This document shows, in pieces, positions 8,092 to 14,978 of a DNA stretch of 51,146 bases. Positions within the stretch are counted from its first letter, which is position 1. The number at the start of each line of letters is the position of its first letter. The notes below the pieces were generated by a model. That model searched no databases. It was not told the origin of the DNA and saw nothing but the letters and a program-made list of their open reading frames with translations. Source of the DNA: an uncultured Sutterella sp. (GTDB lineage: Bacteria > Pseudomonadota > Gammaproteobacteria > Burkholderiales > Burkholderiaceae_F); the NCBI GenBank assembly GCA_905201055.1, contig CAJKMT010000007.1, positions 1 to 51,146 on the forward strand, given 5' to 3'. A program made the translations under genes and the position numbers.

Positions 8092-9015
8092 ATGCTGTTC
8101 GAATTACGTCAAACTTGTTTTTTAATCGCTACCGCCGTTATTTGGGGCTGCACGGTGGTCGCGCAATCGATGGGAATGGATTCTGTCGGTCCCTTTACCT
8201 TCACGGCCGCAAGAATGATTTTAGGCGCCGCCGCCTTAACCGTTGCCGTCTACGGCATCCGAAAGCATCTGCAAAAACATAACGCTGAAGAATATGCCCG
8301 ACGCCGCTCACCTCGCTACGCGCGTTACCTGTTGCTGGGCGGGTTCTGGGCTGGCTTTTGCCTGTACGTGGCCCAATCGCTTCAGCAATTCGGCCTGGCC
8401 ATGGGAATCGGTGTTGGGAAATCCGGTTTCATCGCTTCGCTGTATATCGTTTTTATTCCCCTGTGTGGTTACTTCTTAGGGAAAAAGCCCCGTTTATTGA
8501 CATGGATCGCAGTCGCGGTTGCTTGTGTAGGCCTGTGGCTGTTATGCGTTGCCCCCGGCAGCGATTTATCCCTGAGCGCCGGCGACATCTACACGCTGCT
8601 TTGCGCCATCGGTTTCGGCTGTCACATTCTTGTGATCGGATATTTCGTCAAAGAAGTCGACAGCATTGAATTGTCGATGATGCAGTTTGTTGTCGGCGCG
8701 ATTTTTTCCACCGTGTCAATGCTGCTGTTTGAATCGCCCACATGGGAAGGATGCCAAGCCGCGCTGTGGCCGATACTCTGGGCCGGCATCATGAGTAACG
8801 CGATAGGCTTTACGTTCCAACTGATCGGTCAGAGAGGAATGAATGAAACCGTTGTCGGCATCATCCTTTCCTCGGAAAGCGTGGTTTCGGTGTTGGCCGG
8901 TTGGGTGGTTTTAAATGAAGTTCTCTCCGGCAGAGAGCTTCTCGGATGCGCCATCATGGCCGCGGCAATCGTCGTCGCCCAGCTGCCGCAAAAGTCTAAA
9001 CAATCCCCTCAATAA
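8092..9015 (+). CDS. EamA/DMT-family transporter
   Basis: The frame is open from TTG 8077. ATG 8092 is chosen because the first EamA helix normally begins within about ten residues of the start, which gives 307 residues. The pattern FLIATAVIWGCTVVAQSMGM (about 10-29) followed by GPFTF is characteristic of one EamA subgroup often annotated as drug/metabolite transporters. Hydrophobic segments alternate in two repeats with a short basic loop near residues 50-75 (RKHLQKH...ARRRSPRYARY). No clear ribosome site was seen for either start. The gene is isolated from the DcuC gene by a terminator and from the next gene by a promoter. Its substrate is unknown. Confidence 0.8.
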   Translation: MLFELRQTCFLIATAVIWGCTVVAQSMGMDSVGPFTFTAARMILGAAALTVAVYGIRKHLQKHNAEEYARRRSPRYARYLLLGGFWAGFCLYVAQSLQQFGLAMGIGVGKSGFIASLYIVFIPLCGYFLGKKPRLLTWIAVAVACVGLWLLCVAPGSDLSLSAGDIYTLLCAIGFGCHILVIGYFVKEVDSIELSMMQFVVGAIFSTVSMLLFESPTWEGCQAALWPILWAGIMSNAIGFTFQLIGQRGMNETVVGIILSSESVVSVLAGWVVLNEVLSGRELLGCAIMAAAIVVAQLPQKSKQSPQ

Positions 9016-9028
9016 ATCAGGAGCATGG

Positions 9029-9058
9029 TTGAAGAGAGCTGACTATTCAGAGTAATAT
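9029..9058 (+). promoter_or_regulatory. Sigma70-type promoter of the CNNM gene and probably of the array behind it
   Basis: A -35 box TTGAAG (9029-9034) and a -10 box TAATAT (9053-9058) are separated by 18 bases. It stands in front of the genes starting at 9104, and no terminator was seen before 14917, so it may drive the whole amidohydrolase/pyrimidine array. Confidence 0.55.
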
Positions 9059-9059
9059 G

Positions 9060-9074
9060 TGGAAAGGTTTTCCA
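9060..9074 (+). promoter_or_regulatory. IclR-type operator overlapping the start point
   Basis: TGGAAAGGTTTTCCA matches the IclR palindrome and starts one base after the -10 box, the same geometry as at 6541. The following ATAAT is also shared with the sites at 6541 and 6582, but the third half-site is degenerate (GTGAAA). Confidence 0.65.
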
Positions 9075-9103
9075 TAATGTGAAATTTTTATTCGGAGAAT
9101 AGC

Positions 9104-10450
9104 GTGGATCAATTTGTAGGTTTATTTGCGATATTAATTTTGGTGGCATTGACTGCGGTTTTTGCCATGGGGGAAATTTCTTTTGCGGGTTCCAGAAAAG
9201 TGCGGTTGGCGCAAATGGCTAAGGCCGGCGATCAGCGCGCGCAATTAGTGCTCAAAATGAAGGAAAAGTCCGGGAGTTATTTTTCCGGAATGCAGATCTG
9301 TATCAATGCGGTCGCTCTGTTGGGCGGTTTAGCCAGTGACTCCGCTTTTTCAGGCTTTTTTGAACCTCTTCTGGCGCTTTTTGTGCCGGTTGACATGGCC
9401 GGCAAACTCGCCTTTGTGTGCTCCTTTGTGCTCGTCACAATGCTTTTCGTGCTCTTTGGCGATCTGATTCCGAAACGCCTGGCGATGTACCAGCCGGAAA
9501 AGGTCATTGTCGCGGAAATTCGCGTCTTGGTGCTGCTGATCACATTGTTGAAGCCTTTTGTCTGGATGCTCACCAAAATGTCCAATGCGCTCATGAAGTT
9601 TTTCAATTTGCCAACGAGCCGAGAAGACCGCATAACCAGTGAAGACATTGTCGCCACCGTCAATGAGGGCGCTCGATCCGGTCTTATCGCGCCGACAGAA
9701 AAAGATGCCATTAAGAATTTCATGGACTTGGAAGACCGTTATGTGCCGAGCGCCATGACTGAACGCGACAGCATTGTCTATTTCGATTTGGATGAGACCA
9801 CTCAAAGCTTCAGCCAAAAGATTTCCAAGAGTCCTCACGATCGCTTCCTCGTCTGCGACGGCGACATCGACCACGTGATCGGTTATGTGGATTCAAAAGA
9901 AATGCTCAAACTGAGTGTGGCGGGCAAACCGATTTCGCTAAAGGACAGTGAACTCATTCACCCTGTGCACAATGTCCCTGACTCTTTGACGTTGTCAGAA
10001 TTACTTGAGCAATTCAAGGCTCAACGCATGGACTTTGCCATCGTTGTTAATGAGTATGGCCTCACCATGGGTCTGGTGACTTTAAAAGACATTTTGAGCA
10101 CGGTGATCGGCGAATTCGCCGTTCTCAATCAGGACGAACAGATTGTTCAAAGAAGCGACGGCACGTGGCTGGTGGATGGCGCCACGCCCGTTGATGATGT
10201 TGAACGCATGTTTGACATCGACCGCTTGCCGGAAGAAGAAAACTATGAAACGGTGTCCGGCTTCATGATGTTCATGCTGAGAAAGATTCCCAAATTGACT
10301 GATAAGGTCGAATTTGAGGGATACCGGTTTGAAGTGATTGGCGTTGAAAACCGTCGTGTTGATCAGGTGTTGGTCACAAGGATCGGAACAGATGGTGATC
10401 ACTTGGATGAGCCCAAAGAAGAAACGAAGGCGACGGGGACAACGCCCTAG
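9104..10450 (+). CDS. CNNM/CorC-type membrane protein with CBS domains (hemolysin-like, DUF21)
   Basis: This 448-residue protein has a DUF21/CNNM membrane domain (about 1-190, including the GEISF and NAVALLGG stretches). A CBS pair follows (about 205-335, with YVPSAMTERDSIVYFD and NEYGLTMGLVTLKDIL), then a C-terminal CorC_HlyC domain (about 350-435, with the ETVSGFM motif). Relatives move or sense Mg2+ or Co2+ at the inner membrane; the hemolysin name is historical. The start is GTG 9104, with GGAG at 9094-9097. It is preceded by a promoter and IclR-type operator and followed after 47 bases by the deaminase-like gene. Its place at the head of this array is unusual and may be incidental. Confidence 0.85.
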   Translation: MDQFVGLFAILILVALTAVFAMGEISFAGSRKVRLAQMAKAGDQRAQLVLKMKEKSGSYFSGMQICINAVALLGGLASDSAFSGFFEPLLALFVPVDMAGKLAFVCSFVLVTMLFVLFGDLIPKRLAMYQPEKVIVAEIRVLVLLITLLKPFVWMLTKMSNALMKFFNLPTSREDRITSEDIVATVNEGARSGLIAPTEKDAIKNFMDLEDRYVPSAMTERDSIVYFDLDETTQSFSQKISKSPHDRFLVCDGDIDHVIGYVDSKEMLKLSVAGKPISLKDSELIHPVHNVPDSLTLSELLEQFKAQRMDFAIVVNEYGLTMGLVTLKDILSTVIGEFAVLNQDEQIVQRSDGTWLVDGATPVDDVERMFDIDRLPEEENYETVSGFMMFMLRKIPKLTDKVEFEGYRFEVIGVENRRVDQVLVTRIGTDGDHLDEPKEETKATGTTP

Positions 10451-10497
10451 TTTAAAAATTTTAGTTTCTATGACTTTTTAGCCGTGAAGGAGTTGAC

Positions 10498-11484
10498 ATG
10501 ACAAGACAAGATTCACTGACATTGAATGAGATCTTGGTCCCGGCCATTAAAAAGGCCGGCGGTTGGGTTAACGTCCATACCCATGCGGACAAAGCGTTCA
10601 CGTTAAATGAAGAAATGCTTGACATCCGCAAAAATTGCACACTGCAAGAAAAATGGGACCGATTGGACCGCATGCGCAGAGAATCCACTGAAGAGGATTT
10701 TTACGCTAGTTTCAGCCGCTTTTTTGAACACATGATTGCTCAGGGATGCACGGCGGTGGCCACCTGCGTGGACGTTGAACCCTCCTCTGGCGACAGGGCG
10801 TTGAAAGCCGGCATCCGCGCGCGCGAACACTACAAAGATCAATTGACTGTGAAATTAGTCACTCAAACCCTCAAAGGCATCATCGAACCAGAAAGCCGTC
10901 GTTGGTTTGAACTCGGCGCCGAATTGGGCGACATCATCGGGGGCGTCCCGATGCGCGATGAAAACGATTGGGGCAAGGGCCGCGAAGCGTTTGACATCAT
11001 GATGACCACGGCCAAAGAGAAAGGAAAGTACCTACAACTGCACGTCGATCAGTTCAATAACTCCTGGGAATATGAAACAGAAATGCTCTGCAGAAAGACA
11101 ATTGAGTACGGCATGCAGGGCAAGGTGACTGCCGTTCACTGCATCTCCGTGGGCGCACACACCAAACGCTATCGCGAACGACTCTACGCTTTGATGAAAG
11201 AAGCGGGCGTCAGCGCCTGCTGCTGCGCAACCTCGTGGTTGGATACCCGCAGAACGGACAGATTGGCACCGTGGCATAACGCGATAACGCCCGTGGAAGA
11301 AATGCTGCCTTTCGGCGTCAATGTGTGCATGGGAACAGATAACGTGAGCGATGCGATGTGTCTTTCGGGCGGCGATTTGTGGACAGAACTTTATATGATC
11401 TGCACCGCTTGCCACTACGACAACATCGAAGACTTGGTGAATTTGGCGACCGTTAACGGCCGTAAATCTTTGGGGATTGAATGA
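10498..11484 (+). CDS. Short cytosine-deaminase-like amidohydrolase
   Basis: This 328-residue TIM-barrel metalloenzyme resembles the CodA group. The HxH pair is H27/H29 (NVHTHAD), LHVDQFN has H182, TAVHCISVGAH has H214 and H221, and the last metal ligand is in NVCMGTDN (D281). CodA proteins are about 400-430 residues and carry a beta-sandwich built from both termini. Here the first metal motif starts at residue 25 and the chain ends soon after the barrel, so that domain is missing. A GAAGGAG element precedes ATG 10498, so the start looks real. The stop overlaps the next gene by four bases, which indicates translational coupling to a PRTase. The substrate could be a pyrimidine base or a related ring compound. 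Confidence 0.8.
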   Translation: MTRQDSLTLNEILVPAIKKAGGWVNVHTHADKAFTLNEEMLDIRKNCTLQEKWDRLDRMRRESTEEDFYASFSRFFEHMIAQGCTAVATCVDVEPSSGDRALKAGIRAREHYKDQLTVKLVTQTLKGIIEPESRRWFELGAELGDIIGGVPMRDENDWGKGREAFDIMMTTAKEKGKYLQLHVDQFNNSWEYETEMLCRKTIEYGMQGKVTAVHCISVGAHTKRYRERLYALMKEAGVSACCCATSWLDTRRTDRLAPWHNAITPVEEMLPFGVNVCMGTDNVSDAMCLSGGDLWTELYMICTACHYDNIEDLVNLATVNGRKSLGIE

Positions 11485-12179
11485 TGACAAGAAAATTTCA
11501 AGCTAGCTACACCAGTGAAATTGCCGAAAACTTGGTGGCTGAAGGTTTATTGAAGGCCGGCACGGTGGAATTCATTCCGGAGAAACCGATCAGATTGAAA
11601 TCCGGTCTTATCTCGCCCATCTATGTCGACAACCGCAAACTTTATTCGGTGCCGACCGCTTGGAGCGACACGCTGGAACTGATGATCAGCCGCATCAATG
11701 AAGAACAAGTGGAATTTGATGTGATCGCCGGTGTCAACGGCGCGGCTTCCATGCAAGCGGCCGCCTTGGCCGATCGTCTCGACATCCCCGTCGTGTTGAT
11801 CCGCAAGGACCTCAAAACTTATGGCAACCACACGCGCATTGAAGGCGGCTCGGTCAAAGGCAAACGAGTGCTGATGGTGGCCGACCATGTCTCAACAGGC
11901 ATCTCCGCCAGTGACGCTGCCTGCGTTTTGCGCAATGCCGGCGCCACAGTCAGAGATCTGATCACCATCACGGATTTCGGCATCAATGACACAAAATTCT
12001 TGTTTGAAGAGTCCAGAATTACTCTTCACAGAGTAGTCTCTTTTGCCAAATTGATTGAAGAGGCTCAAGCGCTCAAACTCATTGATGTCAATGTCGCTGA
12101 ATTGGTTCGTGACTGGCTTAAATCCCCCGAACAATGGGCTCAACGTCACCAAATCAGCCCGGTTGAAAAAGAAAACTAA
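11481..12179 (+). CDS. Orotate phosphoribosyltransferase-like protein (PyrE family)
   Basis: This protein has 232 residues; typical OPRT is about 210. The hood motif RLKSGLISPIYVDNRK (38-53) is characteristic of OPRT/UMP synthase. The catalytic-loop lysines are kept in IRKDLKTYGNHT (K109, K112). The PRPP motif reads VLMVADHVSTG (130-140), so the first of the two usual acidic residues is alanine (A134) while D135 remains. A normal OPRT converts orotate and PRPP to OMP in UMP synthesis. The changed PRPP motif may mean a weak, altered or regulatory protein. The start overlaps the deaminase-like gene (ATGA type), and the M20 hydrolase follows after 22 bases. The family is clear; the activity is uncertain. 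Confidence 0.8.
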   Translation: MMTRKFQASYTSEIAENLVAEGLLKAGTVEFIPEKPIRLKSGLISPIYVDNRKLYSVPTAWSDTLELMISRINEEQVEFDVIAGVNGAASMQAAALADRLDIPVVLIRKDLKTYGNHTRIEGGSVKGKRVLMVADHVSTGISASDAACVLRNAGATVRDLITITDFGINDTKFLFEESRITLHRVVSFAKLIEEAQALKLIDVNVAELVRDWLKSPEQWAQRHQISPVEKEN

Positions 12180-12201
12180 AACGTAGAAAGGAGTATTTAT
12201 C

Positions 12202-13476
12202 ATGGCAGAACTGCTCAGAAACGGAGCTTATGAATTTGCTAAGAAGGTGTTTGACGATATTCGCGATTTTTCTAAGGATCCAGTGCGCGGAATCTCCCGC
12301 CAAGGCTATGGTCCTTTGGAAAACCGTGTGCATGAATACATGAAAAATATTGCCAAGGAGCTTGACCTGGAAGTCAAGGTGGATCGTTGCGGCAATCTTT
12401 TCCTGACGTTACCCGGAAAAGATCGCACACTGCCCTGCTATATGACCGGCTCTCACGGCGACAGCGTTCCCCAAGGCGGACACTATGACGGTCTGGCCGG
12501 CGTGGTTGCCGCCATCACCACGCTTTGGTGGATGCGTAAAATCGGCTTCCAGCCCAAGCGTGACGTCACCATGGTGGTTTTCCGCATGGAAGAAAGCTCC
12601 TGGTTCGGCAAAGCCTATGTGGGCTCTTTAGCGATGGCCGGTCAATTGACACGCGAAGACCTGGCTTTGAAGCACCGCTCTAAGGATCAAACGCTTGCCG
12701 AAGCCATCAAGGAAGCCGGTTTTGATCCGGAAAATATGGTCAAGACCGAGCCCAGCATTGATTTCTCTAAGATTGCCGCCTTCACTGAACTTCACATTGA
12801 ACAGGGCCCGACCCTTGACTCTCAGGAAAAAGCGCGCGTGGGTATTGTCACCGGCATCCGCGGCAACCTTCGTCACAAGATCTGCCGCTGCATCGGTCAA
12901 ACCGCGCACTCAGGCGCCGTCGACAAACAATACCGTCACGATGCCGTGATGGCGATGGCAGAAGTGTTGCACCGCATGGAAAAACACTGGGCTGAATGGC
13001 TTGTGCGCGGCGAAGATCTGGTCTTTACGGTGGGCGTCTTTAACACGGCACCTTCTGCCGCTATCGCCATTATTACGGGCGAAGTGAGTTTCAGCGTGGA
13101 TATGAGAAGCCTCTCGATGGATACATTGGATCGCTTCCACAAACTGTTGGAAACCGAATGCGCCGCCGTCGGCGCTGACCGCGGTGTACAGTTTGAATTT
13201 GACCGCACGCTGGTCTGCAAAGCCGCCAAGGTTAACAAGGATCTGTTTGCCCACCTGCACTGCGCAGCCCGTCAAGCTCAAATTGACGTGATGGATGTGC
13301 CGAGCGGAGCCGGCCATGACGCCGCTGTGATGGCTGACATGGGCGTACCCGTCACGATGATTTTCGTTGCCAACCAAAACGGTTCTCACAACTGGAAAGA
13401 AGCCATGAAGCTTGAAGACTTCATGTTGGGTACCGAAGTGCTCTTTACGGCCATCAGCACCTACGACAAGGAATAA
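12202..13476 (+). CDS. M20 family N-carbamoyl-amino-acid hydrolase (HyuC/AllC/beta-ureidopropionase group)
   Basis: This 424-residue dinuclear metallohydrolase shows the family motifs in order: GSHGDSVPQGGHYDG (83-97, H85 and D96 as ligands), MEESSWF (129-135), ELHIEQGPTLDS (196-207, H198), SGAGHDAAVMADMG in the C-terminal half and NGSHNWKEAM near the end. Members cleave the carbamoyl group from N-carbamoyl amino acids, allantoate or beta-ureidopropionate, releasing CO2 and ammonia. A pyrimidine-like context on both sides makes N-carbamoyl-aspartate or a ureido acid an attractive substrate, but this is inference. It is preceded by a GAAAGGAG ribosome site and lies 12 bases before the dihydroorotase-like gene. 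Confidence 0.85.
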   Translation: MAELLRNGAYEFAKKVFDDIRDFSKDPVRGISRQGYGPLENRVHEYMKNIAKELDLEVKVDRCGNLFLTLPGKDRTLPCYMTGSHGDSVPQGGHYDGLAGVVAAITTLWWMRKIGFQPKRDVTMVVFRMEESSWFGKAYVGSLAMAGQLTREDLALKHRSKDQTLAEAIKEAGFDPENMVKTEPSIDFSKIAAFTELHIEQGPTLDSQEKARVGIVTGIRGNLRHKICRCIGQTAHSGAVDKQYRHDAVMAMAEVLHRMEKHWAEWLVRGEDLVFTVGVFNTAPSAAIAIITGEVSFSVDMRSLSMDTLDRFHKLLETECAAVGADRGVQFEFDRTLVCKAAKVNKDLFAHLHCAARQAQIDVMDVPSGAGHDAAVMADMGVPVTMIFVANQNGSHNWKEAMKLEDFMLGTEVLFTAISTYDKE

Positions 13477-13488
13477 GGACATTGAATC

Positions 13489-14892
13489 ATGTGGGATTTA
13501 GTAGTTAAAAACGGTGTGCTGGTCAACAGTCACGACTCTTACAAGGCGGATATCTACGTCAAAGACGGAAAGATTGCCGCCATTACCACCGAAGACTTGG
13601 GCGAAGCCAAGCAAACGCTCGATGCCGCCGGCAGGAAGGTTTTCGCGGGCTTTATCGATACACACGTTCACTCCCGTGACGGCGGCGCGCTACACAAAGA
13701 AACGTTCTGGCACTCGACGCGCGCTGCAGCCATGGGCGGCATTACGACGATCATCGAAATGCCTAACGCAGTGCCTGCTGTGTGCAATGTTGAAAACTTC
13801 AAAGCGCAAAAGGCTAACCTCGAATCCAAAGCGCACGTTGACTTTGCCATGTGGGCGCTTTGCTTGGGCGACTTGAACAATAAGGATTTGATGGACCTCT
13901 CGAAGATGGGGGTTGCGGGCTTTAAGTTCTTCTGGGGCTATGCGTTGAACAAATCCAACTACAGCCTCGTCTATAACTTTGACCCCAATGACACCAACGT
14001 GATTCCGCCTTTGGATGACGGAGAGGTTTTCGATATCTTCAAGACCGTCGCCAAGACCGGAAAACTCTTGGCTATTCACGCGGAAAACGCGCCGCTGATT
14101 CGTCGTCTCACCGCGCGGATCAAACCCGAAGAGTACCCCACCGAATACGAAGCGTTGGTGGCCTGCCGCCCGAGCGTGTGTGAAGAAACGGTTGTTCAGA
14201 CCGCCATTTCATTCTCCAAGTGGACCGATTGCCGCCTGCACGTACTTCACACAAGCGCCAAGGAAACGGTTGACTTGGTTGAAGACGCTCAAAAGAAAGG
14301 CCTGAAGATCACGGCTGAAACTTGCCCGCATTATCTCTTCCTCACAAAGGATGATTTCAAACGCGTGGGCACGATGATGAAGGGCTATCCGCCCGTGCGC
14401 GATCAAGCCGATCAAGACCGTCTTTGGGAAGGTCTGCGCTCCGGAGTGCTTTCTCACATCTGTTCAGACCATGCGCCGCACACCGCCAAGGAAAAAGCCT
14501 GCAGCCTCTTTAAGGCTCCGTCGGGCATGTGCGGTTTGGAAACGATGGTGCCGCTGACCGCTGACGCAGTCAATAAGGGCAAGCTCACCGAAAACGACAT
14601 GGCTCGAATTCTTGCGGAAAATCCCGCCAAGCTTTTCGGACTTGACAACCATAAGGGTTTCCTAAAAGTGGGTTTAGACGCTGACCTCGTTATAATGGAC
14701 TTTGATCATGAGGAAACCGTGGATATCAATACGTTCCAAAGTGTGAGTAAAGTCTCTGCTTTCGACGGCTACCACCTGAAGGGATACCCGATGGCCACGG
14801 TCGTGCGCGGCAATATCGTGATGAACGACAGAAAGCTCACCGATCTGCAGATCGGACGCTTTGTTGCTGCCAAAGACCCTCTGGAAGAATAA
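13489..14892 (+). CDS. Dihydroorotase-like cyclic amidohydrolase
   Basis: The 467-residue cyclic amidohydrolase has H59 and H61 in DTHVHSRDGG, K146 in GVAGFKFFWG as candidate carboxylated lysine, H197 (AIHAEN), H254 (HVLHTS) and D327 in SDHAPHTAKEK, followed by KAPSGMCGLET (342-352). The HxHxR arginine (R63) and MPN asparagine (N93) bind the substrate carboxylate in dihydroorotases. The DHAPH and APxGxxGxET stretches also fit dihydroorotase better than allantoinase or dihydropyrimidinase. The lysine and CPHYLF segment are shared with allantoinase/hydantoinase. The likely reaction is dihydroorotate to N-carbamoyl-aspartate or the reverse. Neighbouring pyrE-like, M20 and pyrD-like genes support this. 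A hairpin follows the stop. Confidence 0.8.
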   Translation: MWDLVVKNGVLVNSHDSYKADIYVKDGKIAAITTEDLGEAKQTLDAAGRKVFAGFIDTHVHSRDGGALHKETFWHSTRAAAMGGITTIIEMPNAVPAVCNVENFKAQKANLESKAHVDFAMWALCLGDLNNKDLMDLSKMGVAGFKFFWGYALNKSNYSLVYNFDPNDTNVIPPLDDGEVFDIFKTVAKTGKLLAIHAENAPLIRRLTARIKPEEYPTEYEALVACRPSVCEETVVQTAISFSKWTDCRLHVLHTSAKETVDLVEDAQKKGLKITAETCPHYLFLTKDDFKRVGTMMKGYPPVRDQADQDRLWEGLRSGVLSHICSDHAPHTAKEKACSLFKAPSGMCGLETMVPLTADAVNKGKLTENDMARILAENPAKLFGLDNHKGFLKVGLDADLVIMDFDHEETVDINTFQSVSKVSAFDGYHLKGYPMATVVRGNIVMNDRKLTDLQIGRFVAAKDPLEE

Positions 14893-14916
14893 ACATTTAA
14901 CAGAAGGGAACTTTTA

Positions 14917-14955
14917 AAAACCGGGGAAGGTGTCCGCTAGTGCCTTCCCCGTTTT
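14917..14955 (+). terminator. Terminator or attenuator between the dihydroorotase-like and pyrD genes
   Basis: CGGGGAAGG pairs with CCTTCCCCG across a 12-base loop, and flanking AAAAC/GTTTT extends the stem with one bulged C. The tail is TTTTAAAAA. It ends only 24 bases before the pyrD start, so it could attenuate read-through into pyrD rather than isolate it. No separate promoter was recognised between the two genes. Confidence 0.7.
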
Positions 14956-14978
14956 AAAAATCCCCAAGAGGAAGAAAG

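Noticed and set aside
13489..14892. Simple label allantoinase or dihydropyrimidinase
   Set aside because: The HxHxR arginine, the MPN asparagine and the DHAPH/APSGMCGLET stretch fit dihydroorotase better, and the neighbours are pyr-like.
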